A DNA stretch of 64,000 nucleotides from SKVR01 sp037441525 (lineage in GTDB: Bacteria > Bacteroidota > Bacteroidia > Bacteroidales > UBA7960): contig JBBISA010000015.1 of the NCBI GenBank assembly GCA_037441525.1, positions 1 to 64,000 on the forward strand. The letters are read 5' to 3'. The notes under the pieces were generated by a model. That model saw nothing but the letters and a program-made list of their open reading frames with translations. It was not told the DNA's origin and did not search any database. Both the position numbers and the translations under genes were made by a program. Below, in pieces: positions 8,551-16,685 of this stretch (the stretch's first letter is position 1; the number at the start of each line of letters is the position of its first letter).

Positions 8551-8930
8551 ATGGAGCAATCGCCTTGGTAAAGGTAATGACAATTTAAACCGGATTAGTC
8601 ATTAGCAATGCAGTGAACTAATGACTTAGCCGGGATTAACCCCGCTTTAGAAAAACATAAATTGTAAGCATTTCTGATTGCAATTTATAGTTTTTCTAAA
8701 GCGATTATTCGTTCTAATATCATTAATATCAATAACTTATACTGATATTTTTTTTAATGACGGTCATTAGAAAAATCGGCTAAAGACAAATCTGGGTTTA
8801 ATGTTGATGTAGACTAAAATACTGCTGGCAACTCTGTGTATTATTAGACATTCCTTAGATGCCTTACTGCAAACAATTTAATGAAAGCCAGTTATGGAAT
8901 CGGCAGGCCAGTTATTTTTGGTTAACTTCA
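8551..8930. other. Non-coding boundary region rich in inverted repeats
   Basis: No open frame of plausible coding quality is seen in these 380 bp between the redoxin terminator and the stop of the GH51 gene. The region holds three separate inverted repeats: 8597-8605/8618-8626 (AGTCATTAG, imperfectly extended outwards to 16 bp), 8643-8664/8681-8703 (22 bp, one bulge) and 8755-8769 (TAATGAC-G-GTCATTA). None is followed by a T-run on either strand. Confidence 0.8.
8643..8703. repeat. 22-bp near-perfect inverted repeat
   Basis: The left arm, CGCTTTAGAAAAACATAAAT plus TG (8643-8664), pairs with the right arm (8681-8703), which is its exact reverse complement apart from one inserted A. The loop is 16 bases. 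The transcript would form a long stable hairpin on either strand. It lies downstream of the last gene of the minus-strand carbohydrate locus, where it might protect or process the 3' end. Confidence 0.85.
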
Positions 8931-10538
8931 TTATTTTCTCAAGCTTACAGCCAAAACGGTTATAGACTGGGGCTGCACGGTTACTGAAATGGTGTTTCCT
9001 GCTATCTGGGCGTTAATAGTCCTTGGAGTTACATTGTCAGGCTTTTCGAATGTGTTTACAGCATCAATTGCGCTGGCAAACAAGGTTTCACCTTCAACAG
9101 CGGCAATGGAATATCCATAGAGCAAAAGTTCAAAAGCTGCTGTGTTTTTCACATCAACATTGGTTATAGCCACATATATCTTATCATCTTTACCTCTGGC
9201 AGCAATAGCATCTACCCGGGGGAGCTCAATGTCTCCCACCTGGTACCTGCCTTTATCGAAATTGATGGCAAGGCGTGTAGCATCCTGAAAGGGCACATAC
9301 ATGCGGAAGGCATGGTAGGTGGGAGTAAGCACCATTTTTTCATCCTGGGTGTGTATAACTGCCTGCAGTACGTTAATCATTTGCGCTATGTTTGCGCCAT
9401 GCACCCTTTCGGCATGTCGTGCAAAAATATTGAAGTTAAGGGCAGCAACAATGGCATCACGCTGTGAATTCTGCTGAATAAGAAAGCCTGGATTTGTTCC
9501 TTCGGTGGGTGCCAGCCAGGCGCCCCATTCATCTACTAAAATAGATACCTGCACATTGGGGTCGTATTTATCCATTATTGCCCTGTTTCTGGCGATAAAC
9601 TCGTCCATTTCAAGGGTTTCACGGATAACAGCAGCATATTGCGACTCGTTGAAGCCAGTTGCCGGAATAACCGGGGGCCACCCGCCCCTGGTGTATTTGT
9701 GCAATGACAGGCCTTGGATGTTCCATGTCCAGGTTTTATTTGCCCAAGCCTGCATGATTGCTTCAGTGTAGCCAAAGCTGAACTCATCGTAGGAGTCGGG
9801 ACCTACAGCAACAAATTGGGTAACAACGTCGGGATGGTAGTTTTTGGTAAAGGTTGCATGACTTTTAAGCTCGGTAATATACTCCTGGGGCGTAAAAGGG
9901 CCACCACAACCCCACACCTCGTTGCCGATACCCCAGAAGGGTACCCTGAAGGGTTCGGGATGGCCATTGCGTGCCCGCTCCTTTGCCAGTGAAGTATCAG
10001 TAGAAGTAAGATACTCGAGCCAGTCTACAGCTTCCTGAATGGTTCCGGAGCCAACGTTGGCGGATACAAATGCATCGGCACCAATCTGGTCAATAAAATC
10101 AAAAAATTCGTGCGTGCCAAAGGTATTGGGTTCAAGCACTCCGCCCCAGCTTACATTAATTCTTTTGCGTCGCTCTTCGGGGGTACCCAATCCATCGCGC
10201 CAGTGATACTGATCGGCAAAGCAACCGCCAGGCCAGCGTACATTGGGCACTTTGAGCTTTTTCAGCGCTTGTACAACATCATTTCTGATGCCCCGGGTAT
10301 TGGGTATTTCTGAATCGGGCCCAACCCATATCCCACCATAAATGCCAAATCCAAGATGCTCGGCAAAATGACCGAAAATATGCCGGTTTATCTCAGGGCC
10401 GGTTCCCGAAGGGTCGATGGTAATGGATACTGTACCATATTCCTGATTTTTTTGATTGGCGCACATGCTGAATAGAATAGCTAACGCCAGGATGCCTGTA
10501 CCTTTGAAAAGGTTTTTAAGTTGGAAAAGCTGGTTCAT
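8931..10538 (-). CDS. GH51 alpha-L-arabinofuranosidase lipoprotein
   Basis: This 535-residue enzyme should release terminal alpha-L-arabinofuranose from arabinoxylan or arabinan oligosaccharides with retention. A hydrophobic N-terminal segment ends in the lipobox FSMC (Cys26), so the enzyme is probably a membrane-anchored lipoprotein rather than the cytoplasmic form common in Firmicutes. The TIM barrel carries VRWPGGCFADQYHWRDG (100-116), the acid/base Glu207 in WGIGNEVWGCGG, and the nucleophile Glu337 in LVDEWGAW. The C-terminal all-beta domain ends in 'ITVQPQSITVLAVSL'. Length is normal. It is the last gene of the long minus-strand locus, with 217 bp to the preceding gene. Confidence 0.95.
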   Translation of the reverse strand: MNQLFQLKNLFKGTGILALAILFSMCANQKNQEYGTVSITIDPSGTGPEINRHIFGHFAEHLGFGIYGGIWVGPDSEIPNTRGIRNDVVQALKKLKVPNVRWPGGCFADQYHWRDGLGTPEERRKRINVSWGGVLEPNTFGTHEFFDFIDQIGADAFVSANVGSGTIQEAVDWLEYLTSTDTSLAKERARNGHPEPFRVPFWGIGNEVWGCGGPFTPQEYITELKSHATFTKNYHPDVVTQFVAVGPDSYDEFSFGYTEAIMQAWANKTWTWNIQGLSLHKYTRGGWPPVIPATGFNESQYAAVIRETLEMDEFIARNRAIMDKYDPNVQVSILVDEWGAWLAPTEGTNPGFLIQQNSQRDAIVAALNFNIFARHAERVHGANIAQMINVLQAVIHTQDEKMVLTPTYHAFRMYVPFQDATRLAINFDKGRYQVGDIELPRVDAIAARGKDDKIYVAITNVDVKNTAAFELLLYGYSIAAVEGETLFASAIDAVNTFEKPDNVTPRTINAQIAGNTISVTVQPQSITVLAVSLRK

Positions 10539-10755
10539 TGATTGCTGTTTTGAATTTTATAAATTGAGTCCGCTTCGAAAAATACCAACCCCCCGGCCCC
10601 TGATAGGGGGATATCGCAACTAATTGACCTATGAGCAATATAATACTCACATATCGGTTAATTTCTGAATTATGATTTTTCGGAGTGGATTCTTAATTTC
10701 TGTTGACAAAGGCCTATTGTATTATATTCATTTGCAGATAGTGTTATGCGGGAAC

Positions 10756-12138
10756 CTACCGGGAAAACCGCCACCAGTTAAAGTTGAACAACTCGCCTTC
10801 ACCACCTTTAAAAATAAAGTACACATCATGCACTCCGCTTACAGGGTCAACCCTGCATTTTGATGTTTTCCATTTTGTCCACCCCCTGGTATTTTTAAAA
10901 TTGCAGGTGCCGATAAGTTGTCCGTCAAGACTTCCTAGTCTGATTTCGATACTTCCTTCTGTAGCTCCGCTCGCTGCTGAAGCCCTGAATGACCGGGCTC
11001 CAGTGGCAAAATCAACTGAGCGTATCATTAAATAATCTCCATTGTTTATCCTTGTAACATACATTTCATTTTCGTTATCCTTTGAAGTTTTTAATCCTTC
11101 TGACCAGGCAATGGTTTCGGCTTCAACCCTTACAAAGGGATTAGTAGCTAAAAGGCTTTCCTTTACCCCTTCTTTTGTGGGTATGATCAGCGGGATTGAA
11201 CCATCTGGATTGTATTCAAATTCATCTACACTCACCGAACGCTGAAAACCTTTTCCACCAGACAATTCCTGTGTGTGATAGAAAAACCATGATTTCCCCT
11301 TAAAGTCAATAATACCAGGATGGTTGGTAAATGCGAGGTGTGGTGCCCGTTCCATGATAAAACCCCGATAGGTCCATGGCCCTGTTGCAGTGGGTGCGGT
11401 AGAATAGGCAATGTATTCGGGTATTCCGGCTGCCGCATAAGTCATATAATAGAGATTGTTGTGCTTGTATAGCCAGGGGCCTTCAGTATAGTTTGACGTT
11501 TGCCTGCCATCTCTGCCTTCCTTTTGACCAAAAGCATCGAAGGCCATTTCTACGGCTACAATTCCATTTTTACCAATAGAGCGGTCGTAGGATATCATAT
11601 CGTTATTGAGCTTTACATAATACAGTTTTGGATTTCCCCAGTAAAGATATGCCTGGCCATCATCATCTATAAATACCGTAGGGTCAATGTCGTGCCAGAT
11701 ATTGTCACTTTCAACAACCAACCGGTGTCCCAATGGGTCTGCAAAGGGGCCTGTCGGTGAACCGGATACCAAAACCCCTATTCCATCGCCATGTATGGGG
11801 CAATAAAGATAAAACTTACCATTGCGTTCTATGGCTTGCGGAGCCCACGCACCATTGGTCTTTTGGGTCCAGGCAAAATCTTTTAGTGAAGCAACAACCC
11901 CATGGTCGGTCCAGTTTACCATATCGGTTGATGAATAACACCGCCAGTTGTGCATAGTGAAGAAATTGTTTACTATCTCATCTTCATCGTGGGTAGTATA
12001 GAGATAAATCGTGCCATTGTGCACCATTGGCGCAGGGTCGGCAGTAAAACTGGTCTGGATTATGGGGTTTTGGGCAATAGCAGAAATCAATACAAATGTT
12101 GATGCAAAAGAAAGCAGTATCTTAATCATTGTTTTCAT
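10756..12138 (-). CDS. GH43 glycosidase with C-terminal CBM6
   Basis: This 460-residue secreted enzyme has a signal peptide (residues 1-22) and no lipobox. The five-bladed propeller shows the expected catalytic triad: Asp34 in TADPAPMV (base), Asp152 in DIDPTVFIDDDG (pKa modulator) and Glu219 in YTEGPWLY (acid). A CBM6-type beta-sandwich runs from about residue 335 to the end (FVRVEAETIAW ... 'FNFNWWRFSR'). The likely activity is beta-xylosidase or alpha-L-arabinofuranosidase on xylo-oligosaccharides; the two cannot be told apart here. It is a clear paralogue of the gene at 45271, with the same domain order and nearly identical motifs. A minus-strand terminator lies just upstream (12168-12212), so it probably has its own promoter. 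Confidence 0.93.
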   Translation of the reverse strand: MKTMIKILLSFASTFVLISAIAQNPIIQTSFTADPAPMVHNGTIYLYTTHDEDEIVNNFFTMHNWRCYSSTDMVNWTDHGVVASLKDFAWTQKTNGAWAPQAIERNGKFYLYCPIHGDGIGVLVSGSPTGPFADPLGHRLVVESDNIWHDIDPTVFIDDDGQAYLYWGNPKLYYVKLNNDMISYDRSIGKNGIVAVEMAFDAFGQKEGRDGRQTSNYTEGPWLYKHNNLYYMTYAAAGIPEYIAYSTAPTATGPWTYRGFIMERAPHLAFTNHPGIIDFKGKSWFFYHTQELSGGKGFQRSVSVDEFEYNPDGSIPLIIPTKEGVKESLLATNPFVRVEAETIAWSEGLKTSKDNENEMYVTRINNGDYLMIRSVDFATGARSFRASAASGATEGSIEIRLGSLDGQLIGTCNFKNTRGWTKWKTSKCRVDPVSGVHDVYFIFKGGEGELFNFNWWRFSR

Positions 12139-12167
12139 TTCGGGATTACGTTAAATTTTGGGGATAT

Positions 12168-12212
12168 AAAAAATCTTCGTTCTGGCCCAGATATCCGGAA
12201 CAGAATGAAGAT
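12168..12212 (-). terminator. Intrinsic terminator on the minus strand
   Basis: Read on the minus strand, ATCTTCATTCTG (12212-12201) pairs with CAGAACGAAGAT (12184-12173) with one G-U pair around a 16-base loop, followed by a T-run (12173-12168). It lies about 100 bp after the stop of the 12310-14082 GH43 gene, so the transcript from the right probably ends here. Confidence 0.7.
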
Positions 12213-12309
12213 CCTTGAATTCATATTAAATCATTGGCAACCAGTAGATCTCATTCTGTATCACTTTCTTTTAATAAAAATCCTTTAAGAAAGTAAAAAC
12301 TGATTGCAT

Positions 12310-14082
12310 TTATTCGAGTTTTGCATCATTGCCTGATGTGGCATATAGACCGATAAGATTGCCAGTAAACCCACCGGCAACATTTGTTGACAGTATATCG
12401 CCCGAAACGGTGCCCCCTAGATTAATAAAATCAACACCATTGAGTGAGTAATTAAACTGAAAATCATCACCATTGGCTTTTACCTGCAGGTGCACCGGAT
12501 TGCGAACATCAATTTTGGTGCTCGTCAGGATGGTGGAACTGCCTCTTTCGGTGCGTTCTAACAACAGGTAGGTGTCGTTGCCTTTGCGGGTAATGCCAAA
12601 TACATAATTGAACCGCTCGCTCTGGTAACACGCAATGCCAGCCAGGTCTTTTTCTGAACGTGGATTATAGCTAAGGGTGGTAGTAGCAGTAAAGGTTTTG
12701 TGCATTTGTCTTTTGAACAGGCTTGAGATAGGTGCCACCGCCTTAATATTGGCTTCGTAAGGCCGTATTTGCATTCCATTGCGGGTAATGGTCATAAAAT
12801 CTTCGCGCGGTCCGCGCATTCCTATCCAACGGTAATCAAGTTGGGCAGATGAAAAATTTTCTGTAAATGTAAAATTTCCGTTGGGGAAAAAACCATCCTG
12901 TCCTGTTCTGTTCACAACTCCTTTGGGCATTTTCAATTTGGGTTCCATGGGGATCAACCCATTGACAAAAACAGGCCATTCGCCGCTCCAGTCAACAGGC
13001 AGAATAAAGGTTTCGCGGCCGGTATTTACCCGGTTTTTTTCATTGGGGCGTATAGCGAGAAATACACCATAAAGATTGCCATCAGGTCCCTCGGTAAGGT
13101 CAGCATGCCCTGCCCATTCTACCCTGTTGGCGCGGTTTGGGTTAAGATACCTTTGGCTAAGGATAGGATTATTTGCCGCAGGCACGTATGGGCCTCTTGG
13201 ATTATCGCTTACAAATATCACTTCGCTGTGCCATCCGCCGGTACCACCTTCGGCACACATCAGATAGTAACGTCCGTATTTTTTATAAATATGGGGCATT
13301 TCAATCCAGATGGGCTTTTTGGTAATATCAACACCACCATCCACAATGATTTTATCTGTGCCAGCAATAACCTGGTTTTTTTCAAGATCGAAATTCCAAA
13401 TTTTAATTACCCTGTGGCCCTGATATAGCTCTTTGCCTTCGTCGGGGGCGTCATTATGAACTACATACGCTTTACCATCATCATCGAAAAATAGTGAAGG
13501 GTCAATGCCATTAAAATTCAGTTTGTAAGGATCGCTCCATCCCTGAAAGGGATCTTTGGTGGTTACAACCATATTTCCGATGCCCCCTGCAAACTGGGTG
13601 GTTATCATGTAGAAGGTTTCGTTGTGAGGGTTGAATTTAATGGCCGGGGCATATATTCCGGCAGCAATACCGGTATTCTGCACAAAAAGTTGTGACTTGC
13701 GATCGAGCACATGACCAATCTGCTTCCAGTTTACCAGGTCCCTTGAATGGAAAATGGGAACTCCGGGCCACATGGCAAACGATGAAAGTACCATAAAGAA
13801 ATCGTTACCACGGCGCACAATGGCGGGGTCGGGGTAGCATCCCTGCAAAATCGGGGAATAGAACTCGTCGTCTTTAAGCGGAAAATCTTTATAGACCTGA
13901 TCGTCGCCCTCATAAACAAATTTGGAGAATACCGGCACATTTTGTAGTGCATTACGTTGAGCATTGCGTTGCGCCCTGCTTTGGCTGTAAACACCGGCAA
14001 TACCGGAAAATAATAAAATGGCCGACAAAATTGCCATCTGCCAGTTACCTCTGGTTGTAATGTTTGATAGATAATTCTTCAT
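12310..14082 (-). CDS. GH43 beta-xylosidase/arabinofuranosidase with C-terminal beta-sandwich
   Basis: This 590-residue secreted protein has a long signal peptide (about residues 1-34, ending VYSQ). The catalytic propeller shows Asp85 in CYPDPAIV, Asp194 in NGIDPSLFFDDDG and Glu261 in WIEMPHIYKK, the complete GH43 triad. From about residue 400 a concanavalin-like C-terminal domain follows, typical of beta-xylosidase-type GH43 enzymes (motifs 'FTENFSSAQLDYRWIGMRGP' and 'AGGFTGNLIGLYAT'). It should remove xylose or arabinofuranose from the non-reducing end of xylan oligosaccharides. Residues 36-48 are a short Gln/Arg/Ala/Asn-rich low-complexity stretch. The gene precedes a good terminator and follows the GH127 gene by 210 bp. 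Confidence 0.93.
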   Translation of the reverse strand: MKNYLSNITTRGNWQMAILSAILLFSGIAGVYSQSRAQRNAQRNALQNVPVFSKFVYEGDDQVYKDFPLKDDEFYSPILQGCYPDPAIVRRGNDFFMVLSSFAMWPGVPIFHSRDLVNWKQIGHVLDRKSQLFVQNTGIAAGIYAPAIKFNPHNETFYMITTQFAGGIGNMVVTTKDPFQGWSDPYKLNFNGIDPSLFFDDDGKAYVVHNDAPDEGKELYQGHRVIKIWNFDLEKNQVIAGTDKIIVDGGVDITKKPIWIEMPHIYKKYGRYYLMCAEGGTGGWHSEVIFVSDNPRGPYVPAANNPILSQRYLNPNRANRVEWAGHADLTEGPDGNLYGVFLAIRPNEKNRVNTGRETFILPVDWSGEWPVFVNGLIPMEPKLKMPKGVVNRTGQDGFFPNGNFTFTENFSSAQLDYRWIGMRGPREDFMTITRNGMQIRPYEANIKAVAPISSLFKRQMHKTFTATTTLSYNPRSEKDLAGIACYQSERFNYVFGITRKGNDTYLLLERTERGSSTILTSTKIDVRNPVHLQVKANGDDFQFNYSLNGVDFINLGGTVSGDILSTNVAGGFTGNLIGLYATSGNDAKLE

Positions 14083-14292
14083 TTCGTTTCAGTTTTTATT
14101 TAGATTAATGCTCATGTTTCTGATCAAAATATATTTATTATTAATATTTTGCAATACAATCAAAAGGGACAATTAAAGACTGATTTTTTGAATCATAAAT
14201 TCAGGATCGGAATACAAATAAAAGCATTTTCCGGCATCTGTTATCCATTCTCTGCTGTAAGTCTTTGGTTAATCAGTACATTTTCTTTGGTG

Positions 14293-16683
14293 TTATCTCA
14301 ATAGCCTTATAAAAAACACCCCTCCGGCCATTGAATTCTCATGGGCTTTAAACTTTATCTCCATTTTTCCATTGACGGTTTTTTTCAGGATTTCGGCAGG
14401 TAGCTGATAATCAACATCTACAAAACCATCGCCAAGAGAACCGTCAAGGTTTACAGTGGCCAGTATTTGCTGGTTGAGAAGGATATCGAAATTTCGCCCA
14501 CGGTCAATTCCGGAATAGGTAACCCTTAAAACTGATGCCTCATTGTTTGGGTCGTTGAGTTCATAAGAGAACCATCCCGAAGCATGTCTCCAGTGCCTTT
14601 CCCTGAAAATCCCCGACTCGGAGTTGTAAAACTTAATATTATGGTCAGATTCGGGTTGCTGCTGGCCGGTGTCAATCTGGTCTATGGTAATGGCTTCCAG
14701 GGCCATCGCCTCCTGTTCTTTCAATTTAAGTATGGTCTGCTTGTCTGCCAGTTCATCGGGTGTTGCAACTTCCCAGTATATAATATAGCGCGAATCGTGT
14801 AACCGGTAAAAGGGGATGAGCTTCAAATTGTTTGCTTCTTTCGGATGCAGCAAATCCTTGAATTTAAACGTTAGCGGCTCACCTTTAACAGGGAATACTT
14901 TATTTTGCCAATTGTTATTTTCCATTAAGATTACCGGGGCTTCTTCTCTCGAAATCAAAGGGCCATAGGCTACATGACCCATGCGGCTGCTATTGGCTAT
15001 AATTCCATCCAAATCCTGGGTTCCGGTAGGAGCAGCCAGCACAACAGGGCCGTGAAGCAACGCCATGTAAGGCGATTTATCGGGAAAGTATTCACCATAG
15101 GTGTACATATCTAATTGCACTTCAATACGGTCTCCATCCTTCCAATTGCGTGAAATGGAGAAATACCCGCCTGGCAAACTATTCGCCTTTGCTCTTCGGC
15201 CATTAACCTTTACCTTTAATGGTGCCTTGTCGTTCCATTTGGGGTGTCGGATGAACAGGGCAAAATCGGCAGGTTGTTTGAGCGACAACTGAAGGGTTGT
15301 TTTTTCTTCTTCAGGATAAAAAGTGGTTTGAGTAAGAATTATTCCCTTTTCTTCCCAGTTCAGTTCGGAAGGGATAAATAGGTTGACATACAAATTATTA
15401 TCATCATGCGCGTAAATCAATTCCCCATATTTTGCATGGTTTTCTATTCCTGAGCCAACACAACACCAGAAGGTTTGTCCGGGGTTTGAATAGATTCTGT
15501 AATGCTGGGGACGCATAGGGGTGAAATAAACCATCCCGCCGTGGCCAGGGTGTTGCGACCCTAAAATGTGATTATAAAGTGCCCTTTCATAATAATCAAT
15601 ATATTGCAGGTTGCCGCCATTTTGATAAAGCAACCTGGAAAGCTTCATCATATTGTAGGTATTGCAGGTTTCGGGGCCCTCGCGGGTTTCGATCATAGAA
15701 GAGAAATCGTTTGTGGGGTGAAAGTGTTCATGGGTTGAATTGCCTCCAATGGCTACACTTCGGTTTTCTACAACAGTATTCCAGAAAAACCTTGATGCAT
15801 TTTCCCATTCATAATTTCCTGTAAGCTGTGCAATGCGCATGAATCCCACTACCTTAGGTATTTGGGTATTGGCATGCAAGCCTGTGAGCCTGTCTTCATT
15901 GATGAGAAGTGGATCAAGAATTTCCCTGTGCGACATTCGTTTGGCCAGATTAAGATATTTCTGCTTGCCTGTAAGGTTATAGACATCAGCAAGGGCTTCA
16001 TTGATACCTCCATGCTCAGAAACCAGCATTTGCTGTATCTGTTCATCGGAAAGGTTGCTGCACATATTCACAAAGAAATCGCTCAGGCCTATCAACACCT
16101 CATACGCCTGCCGGTTTTTGGTAAATACCCAGGCGTCGTGAAGGCCGGCAAACAGTTTGTGGATATTGTATAATGGCACCCACTTTCCATTGAGTGAAAA
16201 ATTGTCGGCCCGTATATTGCCGGCTGCAATCTCTTTCCACATTTTAAGGCCGCCGGGTATTCCACCCACATACCCATTCCCGTTTGCCTGCTGGCACCGG
16301 GCAAGTTCATTTACCATGTATTCAAGTCGCACGCGGGCCTCTTCATTTCCCTGCGAAGCAACCATCAAGGCAAGCGAAGTAAGGTAGTGGCCTGCAGTAT
16401 GCCCGTCCAGACCTGAGTTTTCCCAGTTTCCATAACGGGGGGCTTTGGGTTCCAGGCCGGCATCTATAAGAAAGGGAGCAAGCAACCTGTCGGGGTCGTG
16501 TGCCATTACATATTGGGCATTCAGTTCACTGGCGTGTTTAAAGGGACTGTCGAGCAGACGAACCGATGACAGGTGAAATAATTTAGGGTTGTCAGTTGGC
16601 AATACATCGATTTGGCTTGTTGAACATCCTGCCTGGATGACAACTGCCATAGAAATAAGCCATAAATGGTTGATTTTTTTCAT
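14293..16683 (-). CDS. GH127 beta-L-arabinofuranosidase lipoprotein
   Basis: This 796-residue protein belongs to the family formerly called DUF1680, whose characterised members remove beta-L-arabinofuranose using a zinc-bound cysteine nucleophile. A lipobox ends at Cys20 (IQAGC). The (alpha/alpha)6 barrel has GNWENSGLDGHTAGHYL (86-102), and the metal/nucleophile set is intact: Glu338 and Cys340 in GPETCNTYNM and the Cys407-Cys408 pair in FWCCVGSG. C-terminal beta-domains complete the protein, which is longer than the minimal family because of a final domain of about 130 residues ('GWFSYELNDPN...'). It is 2 bp from the GH95 stop... its start lies 2 bp downstream of that gene's stop, so the two genes are almost certainly co-transcribed and co-translated. 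Confidence 0.93.
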   Translation of the reverse strand: MKKINHLWLISMAVVIQAGCSTSQIDVLPTDNPKLFHLSSVRLLDSPFKHASELNAQYVMAHDPDRLLAPFLIDAGLEPKAPRYGNWENSGLDGHTAGHYLTSLALMVASQGNEEARVRLEYMVNELARCQQANGNGYVGGIPGGLKMWKEIAAGNIRADNFSLNGKWVPLYNIHKLFAGLHDAWVFTKNRQAYEVLIGLSDFFVNMCSNLSDEQIQQMLVSEHGGINEALADVYNLTGKQKYLNLAKRMSHREILDPLLINEDRLTGLHANTQIPKVVGFMRIAQLTGNYEWENASRFFWNTVVENRSVAIGGNSTHEHFHPTNDFSSMIETREGPETCNTYNMMKLSRLLYQNGGNLQYIDYYERALYNHILGSQHPGHGGMVYFTPMRPQHYRIYSNPGQTFWCCVGSGIENHAKYGELIYAHDDNNLYVNLFIPSELNWEEKGIILTQTTFYPEEEKTTLQLSLKQPADFALFIRHPKWNDKAPLKVKVNGRRAKANSLPGGYFSISRNWKDGDRIEVQLDMYTYGEYFPDKSPYMALLHGPVVLAAPTGTQDLDGIIANSSRMGHVAYGPLISREEAPVILMENNNWQNKVFPVKGEPLTFKFKDLLHPKEANNLKLIPFYRLHDSRYIIYWEVATPDELADKQTILKLKEQEAMALEAITIDQIDTGQQQPESDHNIKFYNSESGIFRERHWRHASGWFSYELNDPNNEASVLRVTYSGIDRGRNFDILLNQQILATVNLDGSLGDGFVDVDYQLPAEILKKTVNGKMEIKFKAHENSMAGGVFFIRLLR

Positions 16684-16685
16684 AA

